A stretch of 64,000 nucleotides of DNA, taken from an uncultured Collinsella sp. (GTDB lineage Bacteria > Actinomycetota > Coriobacteriia > Coriobacteriales > Coriobacteriaceae). Each line of letters begins with the position of its first letter. The first letter of the stretch is position 1. The DNA lies in contig CAKUOD010000002.1 in NCBI GenBank assembly GCA_934668695.1, forward strand, positions 1 through 64,000. The letters run 5' to 3'. A model generated the notes under the pieces. The model did not search any database and had not been told where the DNA came from. It worked only from the letters and a program-made list of their open reading frames with translations. The position numbers were made by a program, and so were the translations under genes. Shown here piece by piece: positions 25,366-33,684 of the stretch.

Positions 25366-27282
25366 ATGGTCGCATTCGATCGCAATCCGCAAGACTTCAA
25401 GTATCTGCGCCTGCTGTCGAGACAATTTCCCACCGAGCAATCCGCGTTTACCGAGATCATCAACCTCTCGGCCATTCTCAACCTACCCAAAGGCACCGAG
25501 CATTTTATGAGCGACGTGCATGGCGAGTACGAAGCCTTTATGCACATCCTCAACAACTGCTCGGGCGTCGTGCGCGAGCATGTCGACGAGATCTTTGGCG
25601 ACACGCTTTCCTTTGACGAAAAGGGCGAGCTGTGCACGCTCATCTACTACCCGCGCGAGAAGATCGACCTGGTCCGCACTCAGCATGAGGACTCCCCCAC
25701 CTGGTTCAAGACGATGCTCGACCAGCTCATCATGGTCGCCCGCTCGCTTTCGAGCCGCTACACGCGCTCCAAGGTGCGTAAGGCCATCCCGCGCGACTAC
25801 GCCTACATCATCGACGAGCTGCTGCACACGCACCCGGACGAGAACAACTATCGCGTGCGCTATCACGAGCGCATCGTGGAGTCCATCCTGGAGACCGCGA
25901 GCGCCGACGACTTTATCGAGTCGCTCGCCTCACTCATCAAGCGCCTAGCCGTCGACCACCTGCACCTGGTGGGCGACATCTTCGACCGCGGCGGCGGTGC
26001 GGCCAAGATTATGGATCGCCTGCTCACCTACCATTCGCTCGATATCCAGTGGGGCAACCACGACCTGCTGTGGATGGGCGCCGCGGCCGGCGAGCCGGCG
26101 TGCATCGCCACGGTGCTGCGCAATAACCTGCGCTACGACAACTACGAGATCCTCGAGAACGACTACGGCATCTCGCTGCGCGAGCTTGTCGCCTTCGCCG
26201 ATGCCACCTACACCGCCGGTGAGTCCATCACCCCGCTCATCAAGGCCATCAACGTGCTGCTCTTTAAGCTCGAGGGCCAGATCATCCAGCGTCACCCCGA
26301 GTTCGACATGACCGACCGCCTGCTGCTCGACAAGATCGACCACGAAACCGGCACGGTCACGCTCGCCGACGGCAGCGTGTGGCCCCTCACGACCAACGAC
26401 TTCCCCACCGTCGACCCGGCAGACCCCTATACGCTCACGCCCGAGGAGCAGCACATCATCGACAAGCTCGTGTCTGAGTTTGTCACCGCCGATCACTTGC
26501 ATCGCCATATCGATTTCCTCTACACGCACGGCTCGATGTACAAGGTCACCAACGGCAACCTGCTGTTCCACGGCTGCGTGCCGCTCAACGAAGACGGCAC
26601 CTTTAGCAGCATGAACTGCCTGGGCACCTGGCACGCTGGCCGCGATTATCTCGATTTTTGCGACCACATCGCCCGCCGCGCCTGGCGCGTGGGCGACCGC
26701 GACGCTCTCGACTGGATGTGGTACCTGTGGATTGGCTTTAACTCACCCGCAAGCGGACGCCTGGTGCGTACCTTTGAGCGCGCCTATATCGCCGATAAGA
26801 GCACCTGGGTCGAGCCGATGGACCCGTACTTTACGCTTACCAGGTCGCCCTCGGTCTGCGACGACATCATGCGCGAGTTTGGCGTCACGCCCATGGCATG
26901 TTCGCCGACCGGCCACATCATCAACGGCCACACGCCCGTTAAAACCACCAAGGGCGAGCAGCCCATCCGCGCCGAGGGCAAGCTGCTGGTCATCGATGGC
27001 GGCTTCTGCCGCGCCTACCATCCCAAGACGGGCATCGCCGGATACACGCTTATCTCCAGCTCGCGCGGATGCCGCCTCAAATCGCACCAGGCCTTTACCA
27101 CCGTTGCCGAGGCGCTCACCCGCAACGTGGACATCGAGAGCGAGACCAACCGTTTTGACCAAGCAGACCGTCGCCGCATGGTGAGCGACACCGATTCCGG
27201 TGCCAAGATCCGCAGCCAGATCCAGGACCTGCGCCAGCTGCTCGATGCATATAGAAACGGTGCTATCGAGGAGCGCGCCTAG
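25366..27282 (+). CDS. fbp: Class III fructose-1,6-bisphosphatase
   Basis: A 638-residue Firmicutes-type (class III) fructose-1,6-bisphosphatase, the gluconeogenic enzyme that hydrolyses fructose-1,6-bisphosphate; family members are Mn-dependent. The metallophosphoesterase motifs are HFMSDVHGEYEAF, LVGDIFDRGGGA, IQWGNHDLLWMGA and a late INGHTPVK His. Length and N-terminal segment match the family. GGAAGG lies about 7 nt before the ATG. A possible LacI-type operator lies upstream. It is followed by two gtrA-like genes. Confidence 0.96.
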   Translation: MVAFDRNPQDFKYLRLLSRQFPTEQSAFTEIINLSAILNLPKGTEHFMSDVHGEYEAFMHILNNCSGVVREHVDEIFGDTLSFDEKGELCTLIYYPREKIDLVRTQHEDSPTWFKTMLDQLIMVARSLSSRYTRSKVRKAIPRDYAYIIDELLHTHPDENNYRVRYHERIVESILETASADDFIESLASLIKRLAVDHLHLVGDIFDRGGGAAKIMDRLLTYHSLDIQWGNHDLLWMGAAAGEPACIATVLRNNLRYDNYEILENDYGISLRELVAFADATYTAGESITPLIKAINVLLFKLEGQIIQRHPEFDMTDRLLLDKIDHETGTVTLADGSVWPLTTNDFPTVDPADPYTLTPEEQHIIDKLVSEFVTADHLHRHIDFLYTHGSMYKVTNGNLLFHGCVPLNEDGTFSSMNCLGTWHAGRDYLDFCDHIARRAWRVGDRDALDWMWYLWIGFNSPASGRLVRTFERAYIADKSTWVEPMDPYFTLTRSPSVCDDIMREFGVTPMACSPTGHIINGHTPVKTTKGEQPIRAEGKLLVIDGGFCRAYHPKTGIAGYTLISSSRGCRLKSHQAFTTVAEALTRNVDIESETNRFDQADRRRMVSDTDSGAKIRSQIQDLRQLLDAYRNGAIEERA

Positions 27283-27360
27283 CTCCACCCGTGGGGATTG
27301 GCTAAACTTGCTGAGTTTGTCATCCCCACGGCGTCCCGGCGCCACCCTAAGGCAGGTACC

Positions 27361-27756
27361 ATGCAAAAGCTCCTTGCGCAGATCATGAAGTTTGGCGTCG
27401 TCGGCGTCATTGCCACGGTCATCGACTTTGGCATTATGAATCTGCTCCACTACGGTCTGGGCCTCAACATCCTAATCGCCAACACCAGCGGCTTTATCAT
27501 CTCACTCATCTTTAACTACCTCGCCAGCATGAAGTACGTGTTTGCACACAAGGAGGGCATGAGCCGCCGCCGCGAGTTCATTATCTTTGTCGTGCTGTCC
27601 GTGATCGGCCTGGCACTCAACGACGGTATCGTGTTGACACTCAACGCCGGCCTGGGACTCGAGGCCAATATCGCCAAGATCTGCGCCACCGCGCTTGTCA
27701 TGGTCTACAACTTTGTGACCCGAAAGATCTTCCTGGAAGGCGGCGAGACCAAGTAA
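27361..27756 (+). CDS. GtrA family membrane protein, copy 1
   Basis: A 131-residue protein of the GtrA/DPMS family: four transmembrane helices, thought to move polyprenyl-linked sugars across the membrane or to support a glycosyltransferase. The helices lie near residues 8-28, 36-56, 72-92 and 98-118; the family segment NYLASMKYVFAHKEG is clear. The ATG at 27361 follows AAGGCAGG; the longer frame upstream is not used. A paralogue follows at 27975. No glycosyltransferase gene is adjacent. Confidence 0.88.
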   Translation: MQKLLAQIMKFGVVGVIATVIDFGIMNLLHYGLGLNILIANTSGFIISLIFNYLASMKYVFAHKEGMSRRREFIIFVVLSVIGLALNDGIVLTLNAGLGLEANIAKICATALVMVYNFVTRKIFLEGGETK

Positions 27757-27780
27757 CTCGCAACCTTACAGCTTTACGAT

Positions 27781-27826
27781 GCCCACGGATGACGCGCGTC
27801 GAGCGCTGTGCTGTTCGTGGGCTTTG
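27781..27826 (+). terminator. Probable terminator after gtrA copy 1
   Basis: GCCCACG pairs with CGTGGGC around a 28-nt loop and is followed by TTTGCTCG. The short T-run makes it a weak intrinsic terminator. Confidence 0.5.
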
Positions 27827-27838
27827 CTCGTTTACGGG

Positions 27839-27877
27839 CAAATTTTCAACGTTTGCGGATTAGCTCTTGAAAATTTG
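27839..27877. repeat. 11-bp AT-rich inverted repeat between the gtrA genes
   Basis: CAAATTTTCAA (27839-27849) and TTGAAAATTTG (27867-27877) are perfect inverted copies, about 100 nt upstream of the second gtrA gene. The length and spacing suit an operator, but no regulator is assigned. Confidence 0.55.
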
Positions 27878-27974
27878 GCGAGTTCGTATAGTTCTTGGCA
27901 AAGACCTTACGTTTCCCTTGCAAAAGCTCTAAAGTATCCTCTGCTCGATTCACCAACGCATTGGATGTGATTAC

Positions 27975-28382
27975 GTGCGCAAGGCACTGGCACAACCTCA
28001 TACCAAGCAGTTCCTCAAGTTCGCTGTCGTGGGTCTTATCTCCTTTGGCATCGACTGGGGTATGCTCATTGCGCTCGTCGAGCTGTTTCACCTCGACTTT
28101 TTGATGAGCACCACGGTTTCGTTCATCACGTCCGTCGTGGTCAACTACTGGCTCAGCATGAAGTACGTGTTCGACCATCGCGAGGGCATGAGCCGCAAGC
28201 GCGAGTTCACGATCTTCACCATCCTGTCGGTGATCGGTCTGGGCCTCAACGATCTGTATATGTTTGTGGGCGTCACGTTTTTGAGCATCGGCTACCAGGC
28301 CATGAAGGCCATCGCCACGTTCTTGGTCACCTGGTACAACTACTTTAGCCGCCGCTTCTTCCTCGAGGGCGCACGGTCGTAG
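27975..28382 (+). CDS. GtrA family membrane protein, copy 2
   Basis: A 135-residue four-helix GtrA protein, with NYWLSMKYVFDHREGMSRKREF matching the corresponding segment of copy 1 almost residue for residue, so the pair arose by duplication. The start is a GTG with only a weak upstream purine stretch (GGATGTGA). It is separated from copy 1 by a probable terminator and an AT-rich inverted repeat, so it may be independently expressed. A strong terminator follows. Confidence 0.87.
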   Translation: MRKALAQPHTKQFLKFAVVGLISFGIDWGMLIALVELFHLDFLMSTTVSFITSVVVNYWLSMKYVFDHREGMSRKREFTIFTILSVIGLGLNDLYMFVGVTFLSIGYQAMKAIATFLVTWYNYFSRRFFLEGARS

Positions 28383-28408
28383 TCGATTCACTATTTGCTT
28401 GAATGTAT

Positions 28409-28445
28409 AACCGGTTGGAATTCCCATTCCAACCGGTTTTTTGTT
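28409..28445 (+). terminator. Intrinsic terminator after gtrA copy 2
   Basis: The 13-bp stem AACCGGTTGGAAT pairs with ATTCCAACCGGTT and runs into TTTTTTG. Confidence 0.92.
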
Positions 28446-28481
28446 TGCCGAGAGACCCGGCAACCCAATCCCATTCGCATG

Positions 28482-28520
28482 AAAAACGGGCGGCCCGGAT
28501 GTTTGTCCGAACCGCCCGTC
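28482..28520 (-). terminator. Intrinsic terminator of the cobalamin-riboswitch operon
   Basis: On the - strand ACGGGCGG pairs with CCGCCCGT and is followed by TTTTTC, about 20 nt after the stop of the small DUF4430 protein gene. Confidence 0.85.
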
Positions 28521-28541
28521 TGGCGCGCTATGTCGAGGCCT

Positions 28542-29459
28542 CTAGCCTGTAACGTAATACCAGACCACGTTGTCGCCGTTGGAGAGAACGTAGTTGCTGC
28601 AGGCCGTCATGGGCGTTGAGCCGTTGACGGAGTACATCCAGCCACTCGTGCCGCCGTACTGTTTCTCGGCCAAACCACCAATCGCGGAGACATACGTGCC
28701 GTACGACGAGCCATGTGCGTTGACAGAAAGGCCCAGCGCGCACAGGGCATCGTAGACGGTAACGCCTTCGTTAAAGGTAAAGGTGCCACCAGAGGACACA
28801 GGATTGCCCACAGCGCTCGATGTGACCGAAACCGTCACCGTGACGTAGCTGGACTCCTGCGAACCGCCCTGTCCGCCCGAGGGAGCGCTTCCGCCATTAG
28901 AGCTGGAGGCTCCATCAGACGACTGACCGCCGCCCGAAGAAGCACCGCCAGACACATTGGGAGTATCGCCGGCTCCCGTATTCTGGGCAGTGGATTTATC
29001 GCCAGACTTCTTGCCGTCCTGTTCCTCGGACTTCTTGCTATCCGAGTTTTTGTCCGATTCCTTGTTTGAAGACTCGGAATCGTCCTTGGACTTGGACTCA
29101 TCAGAATCCTTGGACTCATCTTTTGCGTCATTCGATGACTTGGAATCCTTGGAACTGGCCTCGCCCGAAGTCGTAGTCGAGTCAGACCCCTTGGCGTCCT
29201 TCGCGACGACGCTCTCCCCCGTCACGGTCTGAATGATCCAGTCGATGGACCAGACACCGCTTGTGGAAGGATGGACGAAACCCAGCGAGACGACGATCAG
29301 AATGGTGCACGCGGCAGTCAGAACGCCAAGGAGCGCCTTGCGACGAGGGGCGGACGCCGCCGAAGCGGCGCCCTGTTGCTTTGCATCGTCGAACTGAATG
29401 AACGAGGAATCTGGTTGCTTGGGGTCAGCGTCCTTGGATTTATTGGACACAGCCCTCAC
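28542..29459 (-). CDS. Membrane-tethered DUF4430 (transcobalamin C-terminal-like) protein
   Basis: A 305-residue protein: about 40 cytoplasmic residues, one transmembrane helix (44-63), a long Ser/Asp/Lys/Gly-rich stalk, and a C-terminal DUF4430 domain (about 205-305) containing TFNEGVTVYDALCALG and GTSGWMYSVNGSTP. This domain resembles the beta domain of transcobalamin and intrinsic factor. Topology predicts the domain outside the cell. The GTG start immediately follows the stop of the 1291-residue gene, so the two form one operon behind the cobalamin riboswitch. A corrinoid-binding role is inferred from fold plus regulation; the proteins could instead bind another ligand. Confidence 0.85.
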   Translation of the reverse strand: MRAVSNKSKDADPKQPDSSFIQFDDAKQQGAASAASAPRRKALLGVLTAACTILIVVSLGFVHPSTSGVWSIDWIIQTVTGESVVAKDAKGSDSTTTSGEASSKDSKSSNDAKDESKDSDESKSKDDSESSNKESDKNSDSKKSEEQDGKKSGDKSTAQNTGAGDTPNVSGGASSGGGQSSDGASSSNGGSAPSGGQGGSQESSYVTVTVSVTSSAVGNPVSSGGTFTFNEGVTVYDALCALGLSVNAHGSSYGTYVSAIGGLAEKQYGGTSGWMYSVNGSTPMTACSNYVLSNGDNVVWYYVTG

Positions 29460-32400
29460 CTACCGACGTTTGGTGAACACGAACACGCCGACGATGGCGA
29501 GACCGATGACGCCGGCGGCAACGCCAACGATGGCGAGCGGATTGGTGCCAGTCTCCTGCTCGGAAACACTAGAGGACTTCTTAGCAGTAGTCGTGGAAGC
29601 AGCACCCGCATCGGACTTGGAATCGGACTTCTTGTCGGACTTGCTGTCCTTCTTGTCAGACTTCTTGTCAGACTTCTTCTCGTCCTTCTTATCGGACTTA
29701 TCGGAGTCCTTCTTGTCGGACTTGTTGTCCTTGGTCTCGGTCTTGGTCGACACCGTCGTCTTGGTCGTCGGCTTATGACCCGGAGCGACAGCGCCGCCAG
29801 CCTGCTGGCCCTTCGTGCCGGAGCCGGAACCCGTGCCCGTGCCAGCGCCAGCACCGGAACCGTTGCCAGCGCCGCCATTGCCGCCATTGGAGCCAGAGCC
29901 GCCATTGCCGCCAGGGTTAACAGCATTCTTGGTCCACTTGGCATACAGCGTCAGATCGGCCGTCACCGGCGTACTGAAGTCATACGCCTGCGTGCAAGCC
30001 TCATCGGTATACCAACCGCCGAAAGTGTAGCCATCGCGCGTCGGATCGGCCGGCTTGACCAGCTTGCCATCGGCCGTAGCAACAAACTTAGTGTCGCAAG
30101 CAGACCCGCCGTTGGAATTAAAGGCAACCGTCCAAGACTCAACGGCCCCAAGCTTGAACAGCGTGCCCGAGTCATTGATGTAGTACAGGTTGCCAGATGC
30201 ATCGGCAATGACCGGAGAGTCGCAGTGCTGGTAATGGCCAGCCGCATCATAAATCTGCGTCGCCTCTGCATCGCCGAGCGTATAGCGATACACGCCACCA
30301 CCAGCAGAGTAGTTGACGTAATCCTTGCTATCCGCGCTGTTAACGGTGAAATACACATAGGTCTTGCCGCCCTGAACACTCACCAGCGGAGTAGCAGCAA
30401 TACCGTTAAATCCGGTCGGCAGTTCTTTACCGTCAGCAGCGGTGACCATCGTGGTCTTACCGGTCTTCAGATTATAGAAAGCCAGAGCAGAGCCAGTAGC
30501 CGTCTGTCCGCCGACAACCAAGTTTTCGCCAGCCACCGCCGGTGCGCTCATGTTATTCGTAAGACCCAGGTCGACCGTCTTCTGCTCGCTCAGTACGCCC
30601 TTCGCCGAAAGCGAAATCACATGGAGCTTTCCATCGTGCGTCATCTGATAGAAGGTCGAACCATTGGACGGATCGGCGACACAGTCGGCGTTCGCGAGAG
30701 CGCCGAGTTTCATGGTCGAAACGACATCGCCCGTCGTCTTATCAATGCACTTAAGCGTACCCGCGCTCGTAGGAACGATGGCATACTTATCCGTCAAAGC
30801 CGCACCAGTCCAGTAATAGCCCTCGGCAGGGTCGATGTTCTGCCAAGAAACTTCGCCCGTAGCAATCTTAATGCGCACAAAGGAGCCGTTGCCGTAGGTC
30901 GCGTTGTAATTCTCGTCATACGAAATATCGACCGAGCCCACATAGACGTACTCGCCGTCCGAAACGACGGTGCAGGAGCTCTGCGTCAAGTCCGTCAAAC
31001 CAGGCGTCAGCCACTTGCAGATCAGCTTGTCTGCAGTAATCGCCTGGACCGCACCGCCGTTGAGCGGAACGATAATAAGGCCATTGGTATAGATCGGACG
31101 AGAGGTATAGCTCACCTTGGAGGCAAGCGGCGCAGAGGCCACCTTTTTGCCCGTGGACGAATCGATCTTAATGAGCTCGTTCTCGGTCGCGATGTACACA
31201 AAGCCGTTAGCGATGACAGGCTCGCTGCAGTTGGCATACTGCTGGCCAGACTCGGCCTTCCAATCGAAGGCCCACTTAAGACCGGCGGCCTGCGCAGGCG
31301 TCTTGGCATCCGTTACGGTCGAACCGTTGCCACTGTTGCCGTAGCCGGCCCACTCGGCATCCCAATCAGGAGTCGTCGCACTCGGGTCCACGACAATCTT
31401 GTCGGGATCGGGCATGGCCGAATCGTCGGTGGTATAGGCAAGCGTAACCTTATCGCCGCTCTTGAGCGTAATCTGATTGGCGCAGAGTAAGGAGGGCTCT
31501 CCATTGATATACAGGTGCCAATATTTATTGGTCGCAGCATCCCATACATACGGCTTGTGATCGAACGGCGAAGTAATGGAATTCAGGAACCAATATGCAC
31601 CGCTCTGGGAGGCGTTGTACGTAACGCCCTTCGCCTTCAGAACCGTCTCAATAAGGTCCTGGGCCGTAGAGCCTTCGGGCAGAGAAACATTGCTTGCCGA
31701 GCCCCAGCGAGTATTGTTGCCGTTGACATCGGGACCGATAACATCGACGGACCCAAGAACCTGACCGGGGAGAGCATCGGCGTCAGCACCATACATAAAG
31801 GTGACGGCGTCACCCTCCTGGAGCTTGTAGGCACCGGCGCCAACGTCGGCGAACTTGCCATTTACGTAGAAGCGCCAATAGCTATTGGTCGCAGCATCCC
31901 AGCCATAGGACTTACCATCGAACGGCGAATAAATGCCGTTGAGGAACCAGCCCCAAGACGATTCGCTAGCATCGAGCTTAAGGCCGGTCTGCTCAAGGAG
32001 ATCCTTGGCAGTAGAGCCCGCCTTGAGACTCGTCTGGCCCGTCGAGGCCCACACCTGCTGCTTGCCGTCCTTGTCCTTACCGAGGACCTGAACGGACGCA
32101 TGGACGGAATCAGAGGGCAACTGGTCGCCCCAACCACCGTAGAACCACGTAACGGTATCGCCAGTATGAATGGTGACATTGTCCGCCGTGTAGTCGCTCG
32201 ACTTGCCGTTGATGAACAGCTGCCAATAGGTCGAATAATCGAGCGGCGTACCCAGCTCAACGCCGTTGTACTTAAGGCTCAGAATGAAGGAGCCCGCAGC
32301 AACGGCGTCGATGTCATTCGCCTCGAGCGCGACCTTCGTAAGGTCAAGTGCGCTCGAGCCGGACGTCACCACATACTGCGCGTTATCGACCCAAGTCTGA

Positions 32401-33335
32401 GTCTTGCCCTGGGCATCGCGACCAATGACGGTCACATTTGCGGAAACCTGGTCCTTAACGACAGGGGACGCGCTACCAGCCGTATAGGCAAACTCAATCT
32501 TCTGCCCCTGGGTGAGCTTGACGCTGCTCGCGCCAACCGAGGAAGACGCGCCGTCGACGAACAGCTGCCAGAAGGCATAAGTCGTCGGATCGTAGGCAAG
32601 CGTGCGGCCATCGCTCGGGGATGTGATGCTTTTGAGGTAGAACCCGTATGCCGTGTTCGGATCGTAGTCCGCCTTGAAGCCCGTCTTCTCCTGCAGCTTA
32701 ATAAAGGCATCCGCAGCCGTCGCGCCCCCGTCGAGCTTGAGCTGCGTAGGCGCCACCCAGGTCTGAGCCTTGCCGTCGGCATCGGTGCCGATAATCGAGA
32801 ACGAGACCTCGACTTGCTTCTTGGCGACATCGCCGGTTTCTGTCGGGCTCTCCGTCTGGACGGCAGCCGCGGCGGCAGATCCTGCGTGGCCAGCGGATAC
32901 CGTCGAAGACTGCTCGCTCGCGGCAGGGTTCTCCCCCGTCGCCGAACCTTCGTCGCCAGCTGCCGCCCCTGTTGTGGCGGCACTAGCTGCGGGCGCGCTC
33001 CCAGAATCCGAAGCCTCGGCGTTGCCCTGGTCGGCAGCACCATCCGCGGCCACCGTGCCCTCACTCGGCGTCGTAGCCTGAGCCACAGCCTCGGCAATGC
33101 CCTCGGCGCCCTCGGCCCACAGCTGAGCCGGCGTGGTGCCAAAGGCCATCGCGAAGGCCAGGAATGCCACCAGGCAGCGCTTGGCTACACCGCGTGCAAT
33201 CGCGCCACGGCGATGCAACGAGGCGCGCTCGCGCTCGTCCTCAAACATATCCATTTGTCCCCCATTGTCTGTACTCGGAGCGTTGCCTTGAGGCTGCCCC
33301 ACGTCATCGCGCATGTTGCGCTCGAGTTCCCCCAT
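29460..33335 (-). CDS. Giant surface protein: four DUF4430 domains plus beta-propeller
   Basis: A 1291-residue exported protein. A basic extension precedes a signal peptide (hydrophobic core about 53-70). After an Ala/Gly/Ser linker come four tandem DUF4430 domains (about 173-290, 293-405, 408-520, 525-640), each with a Trp-rich YWxLxxNG-type motif (WQLFVDG, WQLFING, WRFYVNG, WHLYING). Next is a PQQ/WD-like beta-propeller (about 680-1090), then an InlB/flagellin-type repeat (DGYTFGGWYTDEACTQAYD), a Gly-rich linker, a Lys/Ser/Asp stalk and a C-terminal helix ending KRR. No canonical LPxTG is present; EQETG precedes the helix. GGAGGGAAGGGG lies before the ATG. A cobalamin riboswitch lies upstream. 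Confidence 0.9.
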   Translation of the reverse strand: MGELERNMRDDVGQPQGNAPSTDNGGQMDMFEDERERASLHRRGAIARGVAKRCLVAFLAFAMAFGTTPAQLWAEGAEGIAEAVAQATTPSEGTVAADGAADQGNAEASDSGSAPAASAATTGAAAGDEGSATGENPAASEQSSTVSAGHAGSAAAAAVQTESPTETGDVAKKQVEVSFSIIGTDADGKAQTWVAPTQLKLDGGATAADAFIKLQEKTGFKADYDPNTAYGFYLKSITSPSDGRTLAYDPTTYAFWQLFVDGASSSVGASSVKLTQGQKIEFAYTAGSASPVVKDQVSANVTVIGRDAQGKTQTWVDNAQYVVTSGSSALDLTKVALEANDIDAVAAGSFILSLKYNGVELGTPLDYSTYWQLFINGKSSDYTADNVTIHTGDTVTWFYGGWGDQLPSDSVHASVQVLGKDKDGKQQVWASTGQTSLKAGSTAKDLLEQTGLKLDASESSWGWFLNGIYSPFDGKSYGWDAATNSYWRFYVNGKFADVGAGAYKLQEGDAVTFMYGADADALPGQVLGSVDVIGPDVNGNNTRWGSASNVSLPEGSTAQDLIETVLKAKGVTYNASQSGAYWFLNSITSPFDHKPYVWDAATNKYWHLYINGEPSLLCANQITLKSGDKVTLAYTTDDSAMPDPDKIVVDPSATTPDWDAEWAGYGNSGNGSTVTDAKTPAQAAGLKWAFDWKAESGQQYANCSEPVIANGFVYIATENELIKIDSSTGKKVASAPLASKVSYTSRPIYTNGLIIVPLNGGAVQAITADKLICKWLTPGLTDLTQSSCTVVSDGEYVYVGSVDISYDENYNATYGNGSFVRIKIATGEVSWQNIDPAEGYYWTGAALTDKYAIVPTSAGTLKCIDKTTGDVVSTMKLGALANADCVADPSNGSTFYQMTHDGKLHVISLSAKGVLSEQKTVDLGLTNNMSAPAVAGENLVVGGQTATGSALAFYNLKTGKTTMVTAADGKELPTGFNGIAATPLVSVQGGKTYVYFTVNSADSKDYVNYSAGGGVYRYTLGDAEATQIYDAAGHYQHCDSPVIADASGNLYYINDSGTLFKLGAVESWTVAFNSNGGSACDTKFVATADGKLVKPADPTRDGYTFGGWYTDEACTQAYDFSTPVTADLTLYAKWTKNAVNPGGNGGSGSNGGNGGAGNGSGAGAGTGTGSGSGTKGQQAGGAVAPGHKPTTKTTVSTKTETKDNKSDKKDSDKSDKKDEKKSDKKSDKKDSKSDKKSDSKSDAGAASTTTAKKSSSVSEQETGTNPLAIVGVAAGVIGLAIVGVFVFTKRR

Positions 33336-33396
33336 CGGGGTCCCCTTCCCTCCAGAGCCCTATGCACACCGACGGCATACGCCGCAGCCGCATGCA

Positions 33397-33569
33397 AGAT
33401 GGGAGGCGATCCGACTTAACCTTAACGGCTCAGGCGCGCCGTCCGATCTGCGACGCGAACATCCCGAGCCAAGAGGAATTACGGTTACTGGTACAGCCGG
33501 GGACTTGCACCCCGATTCTCCCAAACGCGCAGGAAAACCGCGCATTCGTGCGTCTCCGCACCACCATCT
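33397..33569 (-). promoter_or_regulatory. Cobalamin riboswitch
   Basis: Read on the - strand, P1 is AGATGG (33564-33569) pairing with CCATCT (33397-33402). Between them is the conserved core GGTGCAAGTCCCCGGCTG followed by ACCAGTAACCGT, matching the B12-box core GGTGxAAxTCCxGxxCTG..CCGCAACTGT. The 3' part AGTCGGATCGCCTCCC matches the conserved AGTCaGGAxACCtGCC. The segment GATAAT near 33577 could be the promoter -10. The start codon of the 1291-residue surface protein is 62 nt downstream. No intrinsic terminator was found in between, so control is probably translational. Confidence 0.88.
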
Positions 33570-33606
33570 AGGCCATCGATTATTATCTTTAAAATGGTAT
33601 CACGCA

Positions 33607-33633
33607 AAAGGGCCTCGCACGCAGGCGAAGCCC
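33607..33633 (-). terminator. Intrinsic terminator after the AarF gene
   Basis: On the - strand GGGCTTCGC pairs with GCGAGGCCC (one mismatch) and is followed by TTTTGC. It separates the kinase gene from the riboswitch-controlled operon. Confidence 0.75.
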
Positions 33634-33684
33634 AAGGTAAAAGCTATTGTTTGCGATAGGAAAATGCGGTGACGGTCGCAGCCT

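Noticed and set aside
29590..29750. Short tandem DNA repeats resembling a CRISPR or microsatellite
   Set aside because: They encode the Lys/Ser/Asp stalk of the surface protein (a similar stalk lies at 28955-29200); units are irregular 6-15 bp with no spacers.
29271..31490. A 739-codon + strand open frame opposite the surface operon
   Set aside because: Antisense to the DUF4430 proteins, rich in Arg/Leu/Ile with no recognisable motif; the - strand proteins have clear domains, signals and an upstream riboswitch.
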